From assembly GCF_014041935.1 (NCBI RefSeq), contig NZ_CP059491.1, positions 2,852,001-2,916,000 on the forward strand: a stretch of DNA of 64,000 bases, written 5' to 3'. Position numbers and translations under genes: made by a program. Positions 34,677 to 44,128 of the stretch are shown here, in pieces. The notes beneath the pieces were generated by a model. That model made no database searches, was not told the origin of the DNA, and worked only from the letters and a program-made list of their open reading frames with translations. Source of the stretch: Gordonia jinghuaiqii. GTDB lineage: Bacteria; Actinomycetota; Actinomycetes; Mycobacteriales; Mycobacteriaceae. Every line of letters starts with the position of its first letter. Within the stretch, counting starts at the first letter, position 1.

Positions 34677-36008
34677 ATGGCGCACTACTACCCGGAACTG
34701 GCAGAGCGGGTCGCACGACAGGCCGAGGAGTTACCCGAGCTGTACGGCGACTTCGATTTCACCGCGACGCCGGAACGTTTCACCACCGACCCGGACGTGA
34801 AGTCGGCCCTACCGAGCCGGTTGGGCGATCGTGACAAGTACTTGAACGACCCGCGCCTCATGGAGCTGGTCCGCACCTCGACATTCCTGGCCGACGTGCC
34901 CGCTGACCGGGTGGCAGCACTGGCCACGCAGTATCCGGTCTCCGAACTCGTGAACCTGGTTCGCCGTGTGTGCCGCGAGGGCGTAGGGAACGTCCCCGAC
35001 GCCCCACCTGAGATCGGCGAGCTCATCACGCTGATGCAGGAGAAGCCCGACTGGATCGACTTCGATCTCATCGACGATGGCGCTGCATACTCTCGCCTGT
35101 ATGCCGCGCTCGTGTCCCCCTTCATGACCCGAGGCGCGTTCCTCGCGACCTTCACCAACAGTTATGCGGCACTGCCGATGACGATCACCGGCGCACTGTC
35201 GGGCACCCGTGCCGCACACCGCGTCAACGAGACCACGGCCTACTTCGCGGTCACGGCGATGCCCGGCGGTCTCGAACGTTTCAGCCCGGGCTTCGAAGCC
35301 ACCGTCATGGTTCGACTCATGCACTCGATGGTCCGGGTCAACGCTATGCAGCGAACCGGCCGGAGCAACAACAGCAAGAAGCGGGTGTGGGACACGACGA
35401 TCTACGGGCTGCCGGTCCCCCAGATCGATCAGTTCCCCGCCGGCATGATCGGTCCGTACCAGAAGGCGGACAGGGCAGTTAAGGCAGGCCGCGAGCTCCC
35501 CTACGATGAGCGCGCGATGGTCGAGTTCCACCGTTACCGCGGCTACCTACTCGGGCTGCCCGAAGAACTGCTGCCCGGGTCCGCGCAGGAGATCGTCGAC
35601 CTGTTCAATGCGCGGGCCGCAACGCTCCGCCACGGCTACGACGACGACTGCCGCAAGCTCGTCAGCTCCACGATGGACGCCTACCTGCGCCCGTCGGAGA
35701 GCCTCTTCGACCGCGCCGCCGACGCCGTCGAGAAGAGCTACAGCAAGCTGGCCTTCACCGCCGCCTTCTGCGAAGGCAACCTCAAGAACGCGGCCGACAT
35801 GGGCGTCACAGTATCGATCGCCGACTTTGCCCGTGCTGCGGCGACCGCCCCCTTCCTGACCAGCCGATTCGCCACGGTCCGCATCGCCGGCAAACTGCCG
35901 GTGCTTCACGGGCTCGCGGAGCAGTACGTCACCAAGGCGACCAAACGACGCCTCGACGACTACGGAGTCCCCGAGTACACAACCGATCACCGCGAGTACG
36001 CGCGCTGA
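34677..36008 (+). CDS. DUF2236 / oxygenase MpaB-family protein
   Basis: A 443-residue protein of the DUF2236 superfamily, which includes latex-clearing protein (a b-type haem rubber oxygenase) and fungal MpaB. The core helix VMVRLMHSMVRVNAM supplies the conserved Arg and His that bind or sit beside haem. The C-terminal half (YRGYLLGLPEELLPGSAQEI) matches the family. It is probably cytoplasmic, as no signal peptide is seen, unlike secreted Lcp. The substrate is unknown. ATG 34677 follows GAGGGGTCGGG. It is the first intact chromosomal gene after the island. Confidence 0.78.
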   Translation: MAHYYPELAERVARQAEELPELYGDFDFTATPERFTTDPDVKSALPSRLGDRDKYLNDPRLMELVRTSTFLADVPADRVAALATQYPVSELVNLVRRVCREGVGNVPDAPPEIGELITLMQEKPDWIDFDLIDDGAAYSRLYAALVSPFMTRGAFLATFTNSYAALPMTITGALSGTRAAHRVNETTAYFAVTAMPGGLERFSPGFEATVMVRLMHSMVRVNAMQRTGRSNNSKKRVWDTTIYGLPVPQIDQFPAGMIGPYQKADRAVKAGRELPYDERAMVEFHRYRGYLLGLPEELLPGSAQEIVDLFNARAATLRHGYDDDCRKLVSSTMDAYLRPSESLFDRAADAVEKSYSKLAFTAAFCEGNLKNAADMGVTVSIADFARAAATAPFLTSRFATVRIAGKLPVLHGLAEQYVTKATKRRLDDYGVPEYTTDHREYAR

Positions 36009-36121
36009 CGAACCACGGTTGATCTCGGCGTCGGAATGCCCGGCCGCGGTGATGAGCGTCCGCGTCGAGACTGTCGTGCCAGAACCAGAACTCGCGTGTC
36101 GAGCGTGCGTATGTTTGACGG

Positions 36122-37199
36122 GTGCACCTGGAGACACAAGCAGACCTGGCCTATCCGATTGTCTATCTGCAAGGCCCCGGACCCGGCATCCAGGTGCACA
36201 TCGACATGGCCTCAACGGATCACGGAAACCTGGTCTTCTTCGGCGATGACTGCGCGGCGATCTTCACCGGTGCCACCTACGGAATCACCGACATCACCAT
36301 CGATACTCGCGATGGCCCACCTGACGAGAGCGATCTTCCCGACTGGGAAACCGTCGAAGAGGGCACTCTCACCATTTCGGCACCACTGACTCTGCTTCCA
36401 CATCCGGCCGCCACCATCCAATCGCTGGAGGAGTTGTCGGCCACCGAGATCCGCGTCCCAGCGCTTGATCCCGGATCGTATCGGCTCCGTGTAGCATCTC
36501 GGGGTCGAGACGTGGACAGATCGGATGTCTCAGTGCGACTGCAGCTATGGCCGACAGCCGAGCGCGGCGGACTGCGTGTGATCGCCACCGGTGACCGCTT
36601 CGACCCCCGTTCACTCAGCTCGATAACCCCGCGCCACCACGTGCGCACTGCTACGTCCGAGCCCGCCACGGCCACAACTGCGACGGCCTCCCCCACGCTC
36701 AGGCCTTCGAACACAGTTGACGTCAGCCACCACTCGTTCTTGATATCCGGACAAGAAATTGATCCGACTGCGACCTACGCGCAAGGGTCGGTCTTCGACG
36801 CAGGCGACAACCTCATCGCGGTGCACACCGGCATCGCTTCAGGACCGGTCGCCGTCGTGATCGAGCGGTTCGACGACGACCCTCTCCTCGACACGGACGT
36901 GCCACCCATTGATCTGAGCGCATGGGAAAATGTCGACGAAGTGACTGTGCCCTGCCGAGCGGACATGTGGGTGATCACTCTGGACGGCGAAATCGTCAGT
37001 GCGTTCGGCGTTTTCGGGCCATCCTCGTCGGGCACCCGCACCTTCCGGATCGCCGTCCGAGGCCGCGCATCGAACTGGGACTCGATCGTCGATGAGCCCA
37101 CCGAGGATTACCTCGTCCAGACCTGGTCCACCAGTAGTGGCCCGTTCAACGATCACCGCCACCAAGGCCACCGACGGGATCTGGCCGGTGTCAGAGTAG
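36122..37199 (+). CDS. Duplicated-domain protein, C-terminal frame probably shifted
   Basis: Two copies of one domain can be read. The first has VFFGDDCAAIFTGATYGITD and the second SVFDAGDNLIAVHTGIASGP, each followed by a beta-rich half of about 100 residues ending in an outer strand (LRVASRGRD; FRIAVRGRA). They resemble actinomycete proteins of unknown role. The main frame runs to 37279, into the next gene. After about 37130 a different frame ending at TAG 37199 (TITATKATDGIWPVSE) has much better codon use. So a one-base shift near YLVQTW is likely and the listed end is the inferred one. Confidence 0.55.
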
Positions 37200-37218
37200 C
37201 CGCGCCCAGACCGTCAGG

Positions 37219-37677
37219 TCACCTGGCGCACGGATTCGCCGCATCCACGAGGTCTGGAGCCCCGGGACGAACGGTGTAGGTGACGCTCGCCCACGCGAAC
37301 GCCGGGGACATGTTCACCACCTCGTGGACGAGGGTTGACGGAAGGGTCATGAATCCACCCGGTGCGAACGGGATGCCCCGGCAATTCCGTGAGGTCCGCA
37401 ACACCAAGTTGCCGCCGGTGGCGATGGAGTACTCCGGGCCGGGATGGGTGTGCCAGCCGGTACTCGCGCCAGGCGGGATGACGAGTTGCTGCACGATCAC
37501 CGTGCTCGGACCGTCGTAGCCAGGGGTGATCCCCCACGGGATATCGAAGCGGGCGACTTCCTGACGAACTAATCCGCCTTGTGGCGGTGTGGCCTGCGCC
37601 GGCGCCGCGAGCACCGATCCGGCCAGCACACCGGCCACAGCGCAGACCGCGACGCGTGCGAAACACCGGCTTCGCAT
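37219..37677 (-). CDS. Secreted cupin-domain protein
   Basis: A 152-residue protein with a Sec signal (MRSRCFARVAVCAVAGVLAG to the AAPAQA cleavage region). A cupin barrel follows: motif 1 as GWHTHPGPEYSIATGG (His-x-His, Glu) and motif 2 as PSTLVHEVVN (His). The metal ligands are intact. Exported cupins can be metal-dependent dioxygenases, isomerases or sensors, and the role here is open. ATG 37677 is the start. The upstream ATG at 37713 would hide the signal peptide. Confidence 0.78.
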   Translation of the reverse strand: MRSRCFARVAVCAVAGVLAGSVLAAPAQATPPQGGLVRQEVARFDIPWGITPGYDGPSTVIVQQLVIPPGASTGWHTHPGPEYSIATGGNLVLRTSRNCRGIPFAPGGFMTLPSTLVHEVVNMSPAFAWASVTYTVRPGAPDLVDAANPCAR

Positions 37678-37862
37678 GATGACCCCAATCTGCTGAACGA
37701 TTCGAACTACCACTCAAATCGTCGACCGACGGTCCCGAGACCTCCGAAGAACGGCCCGATAGTTGCAGAACCGTCACATCGCAGCGTGGGATGCCGCTGT
37801 CAGCGTGGACCGCACCGTTGACCCATCCGGCGCATGCCCCATCTCTGCACCATGCCGGTGCG

Positions 37863-38699
37863 TCAGGGAGCCTGTTTCCACCAGGCGATGACGTACAGCG
37901 CGAGCGACGCGACGAGGCCGCCGAGAACCCACAGCACCACCGAGTAGTCGACCCACGACCCGAACGGGGGCGTACCGGGAAAGATGTTGCGCAGGGGTAG
38001 CACGGCGAACAGCATGACCGCGAACCAGGTGACCATGGGAGGCTGAAACGCCTTGCGGTGACGAACAGTTTGGATCGAGACGAAGAGTGTGCAGATCGGC
38101 AGGATGATCAGCATCACGCACAGCGCGAGATCAAAGGTCAGGGATCCGGCCGTCCTCGACGAGGTGATCGTGAACGCCTGCCCGTCGGCGGTGGCGCTGT
38201 TCCCGGCTTTGATGTCCCAGCCGATGAGCGAATCGGTGAACGCAACCTCTGTCGGCAACTCCGCGTCGTTCGGACCGTACGCCTGCACCGTCACCGACTC
38301 CGAGACATAGCTGTCGAACGGCCAGAGCCGGATGTCGCCACCGCTGTACAACACCACCGGCACGGCGCTCGGGCGCGTACCGGAATCGAACTTCAGTGCA
38401 GTGGCCGAGACCAGCGGTGAGACATCAATCGTCACATCATCCTTGAGGTTTCCCCGACCGTCGAGCAGGTCGCCACCGGCATCGATCGAGACAGTGCCGC
38501 CGACCTCGGAGGCAGCACCGTCGACGGCGTCGATGTCGAGATACACGAGAACCCCGTTCGCGGCAGGTTCACGTGCATCCGCATCGTCACCGGAACCACC
38601 TTCGGCGTAGGCCACCAGCACGGCAACATAGGCGATCAAGAGGGCGACAACGATCGCCGAACCCTTGACCCACGCCGAGGGTTTCACCGTCTCCGACAT
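37863..38699 (-). CDS. DUF4436 family membrane protein
   Basis: A 278-residue protein with an N-terminal membrane helix (residues 13-32) and an extracytoplasmic beta-rich domain (about 45-185, including RLWPFDSYVSE). Three C-terminal helices follow, with the family hallmark AVLPLRNIFPGTPPFGSWVD between the last two. DUF4436 occurs in mycolata and has no known function. The RLWPFD motif resembles Cys-loop receptor-like folds (WPFD). Confidence 0.78.
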   Translation of the reverse strand: MSETVKPSAWVKGSAIVVALLIAYVAVLVAYAEGGSGDDADAREPAANGVLVYLDIDAVDGAASEVGGTVSIDAGGDLLDGRGNLKDDVTIDVSPLVSATALKFDSGTRPSAVPVVLYSGGDIRLWPFDSYVSESVTVQAYGPNDAELPTEVAFTDSLIGWDIKAGNSATADGQAFTITSSRTAGSLTFDLALCVMLIILPICTLFVSIQTVRHRKAFQPPMVTWFAVMLFAVLPLRNIFPGTPPFGSWVDYSVVLWVLGGLVASLALYVIAWWKQAP

Positions 38700-38965
38700 A
38701 CGTTAGCCTCCAAGATCATTCACCGTTCGGCGGCCGTGAGCGGGCGCCGGCTGGCGGTGAGTGTATCGGCTGCAACCCTGTGTGAGCGACACAGAGACTG
38801 ACGTGTCATCCGGGAATCCGGACTGCGTGAACTCCGGCGTCCTCGCGAAGTGATAGGTCACCCACCCCCGGGACACTCCGGCGAACATCTTGCGCAAGGC
38901 GTTCGTCGTCTCGTGACGGAGCATGTGCGTACGTTGGTACACACATGCTCTCGAAGAAGGAACTC

Positions 38966-39040
38966 ATGGACGGGAAGACACCGCGACAGCGTGCCACCGA
39001 GCGTACGGGCGTCGAAGACCAGTCGAGCGGCGAGGCGTGA
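38966..39040 (+). CDS. Short ORF translationally coupled to rarA
   Basis: Twenty-four codons (MDGKTPRQRATERTGVEDQS...) preceded by AAGGAACTC, a good ribosome site. The in-frame ATG at 38945 would give 31 codons. Its TGA (39038-39040) overlaps the rarA GTG start as GTGA, so ribosomes finishing the short ORF could restart on rarA. It may be a leader peptide. No family is known. Confidence 0.4.
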   Translation: MDGKTPRQRATERTGVEDQSSGEA

Positions 39041-40365
39041 CAGTGCCGTCGGAACCGCCGTCGTTGTTCGAGATCGATGACGACTCTCGCCCGCTGGCCG
39101 ATCGCCTCCGCCCCCAGACACTCGAGGAGGTCGTCGGGCAAGATCACCTGCTCGCATCCGACGCCCCGGTGGGCCGGATGGTGGGTCAGGGCCGACTGGT
39201 GTCCCTGATCTTGTGGGGGCCGCCGGGGTGCGGGAAGACCACGATCGCCAGGCTTCTCGCCAACCGGACCGGGCTCGAGTTCGAGCCGCTGTCAGCCACG
39301 TTCTCCGGCGTTGCCGACCTGCGGAAGATCTTCGCAACGGCGGCGAAACGCCGCGAGATCGGCCAGGGCACATTGCTGTTCGTCGACGAGATCCACCGCT
39401 TCAACCGTGCGCAGCAGGACAGCTTCTTGCCCTACGTCGAAGACGGCACCATTGTTCTCGTCGGAGCGACCACGGAGAATCCCAGCTTCGAGCTCAACGG
39501 AGCGCTCCTGTCCCGCTGCCAGGTGTTCGTGCTGCGCCGACTCGACGACGCCGCCCTGCGAACCCTGATCATCCGCGCCGAGCAACTCACCGGTCGCGTC
39601 TTGCCGATAGACGAGACCGCGACCGACGCGTTGGTCGCCTTGGCCGACGGCGACGGCCGGTACCTGCTCAACCTCGTCGAGCAGATCCTCACCCTGCCCG
39701 ACGACGCCGCGCCGCTGGACACCGTCGGTCTGGCAGAGCTGGTGCAGAAGCGGGCGCCGATGTACGACAAGGCCCAAGAGTCGCATTACAACCTCATCTC
39801 CGCCCTTCACAAGGCGATGCGCGGCTCCGACCCGGACGCGGCCCTGTACTGGCTCGCCCGGATGCTCGACGGTGGCGAGGACCCCCTCTACATCGCGCGG
39901 CGCTCGGTACGGTTCGCGAACGAGGACATCGGGATCGCCGATCCGCAAGCCATCCACCAAGCCCTCGCCGCCTGGGACGTATACGAGCGTCTCGGGTCCC
40001 CGGAGGGAGAGCTTGCGATCGCCCAAGCGGTGGTCTATCTCGCGACCGCACCCAAATCGATTGCCGTGTACCGGGGACTGAACCGGGCGATGCGGGAAGC
40101 GAAAACCACCGGGTCCCTCATGCCACCCGCCCACATCCTCAACGCCCCCACCAACCTCATGAAGCAACTCGGCTACGGCGACGGCTATCGATACGATCCC
40201 GACACCACCGACGGTTTCTCCGGTCAGGACTACTTTCCCGACGGCGTCGAACGCACCCGCTTCTACGAGCCGACCCGAAACGGTTACGAGCGGACCATCT
40301 CTGAACGACTCCACCACTGGCAGCAGCTGCGAGATACACCTCGCGACACCGACACCCCGGAATGA
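39037..40365 (+). CDS. rarA: Replication-associated recombination protein A (AAA+ ATPase)
   Basis: A 442-residue MgsA/WRNIP1-type clamp-loader-like ATPase that acts at stalled replication forks. The order is the N-terminal RPQTLEEVVGQ box, Walker A GPPGCGKTT, Walker B LLFVDEIHRF, sensor 1 GATTENPSF, and the tetramerisation domain with the MLDGGEDPLYIARR signature. GTG 39037 was chosen because it overlaps the stop of a short upstream ORF and sits where family members start. A second GTG at 39043 is possible. Confidence 0.92.
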   Translation: MTVPSEPPSLFEIDDDSRPLADRLRPQTLEEVVGQDHLLASDAPVGRMVGQGRLVSLILWGPPGCGKTTIARLLANRTGLEFEPLSATFSGVADLRKIFATAAKRREIGQGTLLFVDEIHRFNRAQQDSFLPYVEDGTIVLVGATTENPSFELNGALLSRCQVFVLRRLDDAALRTLIIRAEQLTGRVLPIDETATDALVALADGDGRYLLNLVEQILTLPDDAAPLDTVGLAELVQKRAPMYDKAQESHYNLISALHKAMRGSDPDAALYWLARMLDGGEDPLYIARRSVRFANEDIGIADPQAIHQALAAWDVYERLGSPEGELAIAQAVVYLATAPKSIAVYRGLNRAMREAKTTGSLMPPAHILNAPTNLMKQLGYGDGYRYDPDTTDGFSGQDYFPDGVERTRFYEPTRNGYERTISERLHHWQQLRDTPRDTDTPE

Positions 40366-40445
40366 TCAAACCAGGGACCCGCTGATCACCGATACCGCCA
40401 CCGTTGCGGACCGGCAGGTGCGCCCTGGTCCGAACGGCACGGCGC

Positions 40446-41336
40446 CTACTGGTCCCAGCCCGCGGTCTCCGTTGCCGCACGATGGGTCTGTTCGAGGAAC
40501 TTCAGGACCATGGCCTCCGGCTCGGTTGCCTGTCGCACGAGGTGATACGGCAGCACGTACTCCCCCAGCGCGGCGTCCCAGTGAGCAGGGGCCTCGACGC
40601 CCGGATGCGTGTCGTATCCCTCGGGTTGCGGGTATGCGTACGCGTAGAAGACACCTTCCGCGGCACCACCCGGCCAGTAGCCGGCGCTCGACACCTCGTC
40701 GCTGTAGGCCTCGTGCATGACCCAGTCGGGACAGTTCGGAATGCCACCAGGGTGCTGAGGTGCCGGCCGTCCCGAGAACCGGGTGACGGCCAGATCGAAT
40801 GCGCCCCAGAAGAAATGGACGGGCGAAGACTTTCCTCGAAACTCACCGCGGAACTTCGAGAAGACTCCATGCGCACTGACCAGCGACCACCAGAATCGGG
40901 TCACGGCGTCCGCGTCGTAGGACGCGTGCGTGGTGTCCTCCGCGAACGGGGTTGCATCGGGCAGTTCGACGGGGGTGCCGACGATGTCGACGTCGAATCC
41001 GAGATCACCGAGGTGGCCGGTGTACTCGGCGTAGAAATCGGCAACGGTCTTCGGTTCGAGCGTCATCCGGCGTGTGCTGCCATCGGTGACGAGGAACAGC
41101 AACTCATGCCCCACGAAGTCGAACCGTATCTCGAGGCCGCGACCTCCCGCGACCATCAGCGACGTCGTGAGCCCTCGAGCGTCCACGTACAACGTCACTC
41201 CCCACCAGTGGTTGACCTCCGGACCGAGAGCGAGGCGAGTCTTGCCGACGATCTGAGTCCACAGCGTAAGCGTGTCCCTGGTGTCGATCCACGAGTCCAC
41301 AGGCAGTGCCGGCCACGCGTCGTAGTGGGTGTCCAT
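40446..41336 (-). CDS. DUF5996 family protein
   Basis: A 296-residue soluble protein starting with the DUF5996 opening WPALPVDSWIDTRDTLTLWT and carrying the conserved VGKTRLALGPEVNHWWGVTLY and GWDQ end. Frequent in actinomycetes, without assigned function. The same frame stays open to 41777, but family members begin at the chosen ATG. Confidence 0.82.
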   Translation of the reverse strand: MDTHYDAWPALPVDSWIDTRDTLTLWTQIVGKTRLALGPEVNHWWGVTLYVDARGLTTSLMVAGGRGLEIRFDFVGHELLFLVTDGSTRRMTLEPKTVADFYAEYTGHLGDLGFDVDIVGTPVELPDATPFAEDTTHASYDADAVTRFWWSLVSAHGVFSKFRGEFRGKSSPVHFFWGAFDLAVTRFSGRPAPQHPGGIPNCPDWVMHEAYSDEVSSAGYWPGGAAEGVFYAYAYPQPEGYDTHPGVEAPAHWDAALGEYVLPYHLVRQATEPEAMVLKFLEQTHRAATETAGWDQ

Positions 41337-41631
41337 GAGCCCATGATCCCCGAGGCATGCACTCGATGTAGTCACGACGAGTAATTCGGATCGCCTGGCG
41401 TTTGCCGAACGGGCAACGATGTCCGCGGCGACATGGACAGCTCTGTCACCGCCCGGAAACGGGATGCCGAAGCCGTCGAAGATCCGTTGGTCGCGGCACT
41501 CGAGAATTGCTGCCAGCGTTGCCAATGCCCCTGCTGGGTACCCTGAGCAGGCTGAGCTCTGGTCACCGAGCTCTGGCCGCGACAGGGCACCCAGCAGACG
41601 ATGACGCAGACGATGACAACGGGGGGACACG
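41337..41631. other. Intergenic stretch, possible remnant
   Basis: Divergent promoter region. A minus-strand frame (GYPAGALATLAAILECRDQR...FDGFGIPFPGGDRAVHVAAD) looks partly coding but has no recognised family or start. It could be a gene scar. Confidence 0.25.
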
Positions 41632-42492
41632 GTGAGCAGGATCAGCACCGAGCTGCAGGCACTGGTCGGCAAGAGCGTCGGCCTGGCGATGCAACGCCGC
41701 ACTCTGCTCCCCCAGGCAATCTCGGACGCCATCGCCGGCGAGGGCCGAAGCACTGCCGGACTCACCGTGGTGGTCACCGGAGCATCGGCCGGGATCGGAC
41801 GAGAGTCCGTGCGGCAACTCGCATCCCGCAGCGCACACGTGATAGCCGTAGCACGACGCCAGGACGAACTTCAGGAACTGGCCGCAGAGACCGGCTGTGA
41901 CTATGAGCTGTGCGACCTCTCCGACGAGAACTCCACTGCCGAGCTGGTCCACAAGCTCCAGGACCTGCCGGTCGATGTGCTGGTCAACAACGCGGGTCAT
42001 TCGATCCGCCGAACCATCCTCGACTCCGCCGACCGTCTGCACGACTACCAGCGCACGATCCGGCTCAACTATCTCGCCCCGGTGCAACTGTCACTCGGAC
42101 TGCTGCCGAACATGGTCGACCGCGGATCCGGGCACATTGTCAATGTGTGCACCTGGGGCATCATGGCGAACACCTTCCCCCGATTCTCTGCCTACGCCGC
42201 ATCGAAGAGCGCTCTGGCCATATTCGGGCGAAGCCTCAACGCCGAGAATCCTCACCCGCAGGTGCGCGCCACGAACGTGTACTTCCCTCTGGTGCGAACC
42301 GAGATGATCGCGCCCACTGCGCAATATGACACCGCGCCGGCCCTCAGCGTCGACGAGGCGGGCCGGTGGATCGTCCGCGCGATCACCCACCGCCCCACGT
42401 CGGTGGCGCCGGCAGCCCTCCGCACCGTGCTCCCCATCATCGACTACCTCGCACCGACTGCGGCCGACAAGACGATCGCATCGATAACCTGA
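41632..42492 (+). CDS. Short-chain dehydrogenase/reductase with N-terminal extension
   Basis: A 286-residue SDR. The cofactor loop TGASAGIG is at 49-56, NNAG at about 120, and the catalytic YAASK follows CTWGIMANTFPRFSA. The 40-residue N-terminal helical extension is typical of mycobacterial SDRs linked to lipid modification. The Ser normally before Tyr is less clear (VNVCTWG), so the active site is not fully standard. GTG 41632 follows a GGGGG tract. Confidence 0.82.
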   Translation: MSRISTELQALVGKSVGLAMQRRTLLPQAISDAIAGEGRSTAGLTVVVTGASAGIGRESVRQLASRSAHVIAVARRQDELQELAAETGCDYELCDLSDENSTAELVHKLQDLPVDVLVNNAGHSIRRTILDSADRLHDYQRTIRLNYLAPVQLSLGLLPNMVDRGSGHIVNVCTWGIMANTFPRFSAYAASKSALAIFGRSLNAENPHPQVRATNVYFPLVRTEMIAPTAQYDTAPALSVDEAGRWIVRAITHRPTSVAPAALRTVLPIIDYLAPTAADKTIASIT

Positions 42493-42516
42493 CCGGTCGA
42501 CGACGCCGTCGACCGG
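42493..42516. terminator. Bidirectional hairpin between SDR and Ddn-like genes
   Basis: CCGGTCGACG and its complement form a perfect 10-bp stem around a 4-base loop, immediately behind the SDR stop codon and between convergent genes. Confidence 0.7.
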
Positions 42517-42595
42517 GCGGGTGATCCAGGTGGACCTCACCGAGACCGACCGGCGGCACTTTGCATGGCCGCGATGGGCAGGTGCCGACCGCGAG

Positions 42596-43051
42596 TCAGC
42601 GAGGATCGATCCTGAACACGCCGCATCGACCGGCCACCGCGGCGAAGGCGTCCGGCGTGACATCGGCAACCACTCCAGCGTCCTTCATCATCTTCGGACC
42701 ATCACTGCCCGAGAGTTCCGGCCAGGCGCGCAGCACCGGAATCGCCTGCTCGGCCGACAGCTCGGTAAGGCGCACATCGGTCGCCCTGCCCCCGATGGAC
42801 AACCGTGCCAGTCCGTCGGCCGCGCGCACATTGCGCACCCAATCCGCGCCGGGAAACCCTTCCAGGACGTAGCGCTCGCCCTCCAGTTCGACGACGGTCA
42901 GCGGCGTCCTCCGCAACTTCTGACTTCGTCGTCCGGCCACGATGAGCACCGGTAGCTCCTTCATCGCGCCGAAGCGTTGCAGGAACAGGAACAACGTGTT
43001 CATCGGTTTCAACCAGCGCGGCGGCGTGACCGGGGGCGGTGACGTGGGCAT
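42596..43051 (-). CDS. Deazaflavin (F420)-dependent nitroreductase-family protein
   Basis: A 151-residue split beta-barrel protein of the Ddn/FDOR-A type. RRSQKLRRTPLTVVELEGE, YVLEGFPGADWVRNVRAADG and the C-terminal conserved Pro/Glu region match F420H2-dependent reductases of mycobacteria, which reduce quinones or nitro compounds. No F420-biosynthesis gene lies nearby. ATG 43051 follows AAGGACAG. Confidence 0.82.
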   Translation of the reverse strand: MPTSPPPVTPPRWLKPMNTLFLFLQRFGAMKELPVLIVAGRRSQKLRRTPLTVVELEGERYVLEGFPGADWVRNVRAADGLARLSIGGRATDVRLTELSAEQAIPVLRAWPELSGSDGPKMMKDAGVVADVTPDAFAAVAGRCGVFRIDPR

Positions 43052-43197
43052 GATCTGTCCTTCCGAAGCCGTACTCCGTACACCGTACTGTTATTTCGGT
43101 GCCGGGTACACCTCCCGCGAGCCGCAGCAGTCAAAACCAGACAGCCGAGCCACCGATTACTTACAGTGATCGCAACCGATCTCGAGGAAGGCGTCTG

Positions 43198-44034
43198 ATG
43201 CCCATCTCATCCCACTCCGTGCGTACGATGACGGTCCGTGTCGCTCTCCTGATGGCGCTGGTGGCAATGACACTCGGCCTGTCCGTCGCCCCGGCGTCCG
43301 CTGCGCCGAAGCCGACCATCGTTCTCGTTCACGGCGCATTCGCCGATTCGTCCGGCTGGCGCGACGTTGCTTCCAATCTCCGCGGCAGGGGGTACGCGGT
43401 TCAGACCTTCGACAACCCCCTGCGTTCGCCCCGCTACGACGCCGGGCAACTCAAGAAGAAGCTCGCAACCATTCCCGGGCCAATCGTCCTGGTCGGCCAC
43501 TCCTACGGCGGCTTCGTCATCAGCAACACCCACGATCCCGACGTCAAGGCCAACGTCTTCGTTGCGGCTTTCGCACCCGTCGCGGGCGAGTTCGTGCAGG
43601 GTATGTTGAACCCGATCGCCTACCCCGGTAGCCGATTGCTGCCGCCCGCATTGCAGATCAAGCTCGTCGAGGACGACCCCACGGGCATCGGCGGCAGCAA
43701 CGTCGACGGTTACATCGCGCGCCCGTACTTCCGCGAAGTCTTCGCCCAGGACGTCTCGCCGGGCGTCGCCGCGAACATGTTTGCCCACCAGAAGTCTGTT
43801 GCTCTCGTCGCCAATCTCGAGCCGTCCGGGGCGCCCTCGTGGGCCAAGGTCCCGAGCTGGTACCTCGTCTCCCAGCAGGACCGGGTCGTTCCGCCTGCGC
43901 TGCAACGCTCTCTCGCTCGCCGAGCAGCACCGGGTCGCACCGCCGAGGTCAACGCCTCACACGTATCGCATGTCTCGCGGCCTGATGCCGCGACAAGCAT
44001 CATTCTGCGCGCAGCCACCGCCGCCCAACGCTGA
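43198..44034 (+). CDS. Secreted alpha/beta hydrolase
   Basis: A 278-residue protein with a Sec signal (about 1-36, VRVALLMALVAMTLGLSVAP then ASAA). The alpha/beta-hydrolase fold has the oxyanion loop HGAFADSSGW, nucleophile elbow GHSYGG and the terminal His in ASHVSHVSRP. The acid is likely the Asp in VSQQDRVVP. This matches exported esterase or acetyl-hydrolase-type enzymes, and the substrate is unknown. ATG 43198 has GAGGAAGG upstream. Confidence 0.83.
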   Translation: MPISSHSVRTMTVRVALLMALVAMTLGLSVAPASAAPKPTIVLVHGAFADSSGWRDVASNLRGRGYAVQTFDNPLRSPRYDAGQLKKKLATIPGPIVLVGHSYGGFVISNTHDPDVKANVFVAAFAPVAGEFVQGMLNPIAYPGSRLLPPALQIKLVEDDPTGIGGSNVDGYIARPYFREVFAQDVSPGVAANMFAHQKSVALVANLEPSGAPSWAKVPSWYLVSQQDRVVPPALQRSLARRAAPGRTAEVNASHVSHVSRPDAATSIILRAATAAQR

Positions 44035-44128
44035 CCCCGGCGGACCGCGTCGAGAACAGCAGAGGTGCGTGCACGCAGCGTCCACCGGACTCGTCGCTCG
44101 GGTGAAATGACCGGCGTCAGCCTATTCT

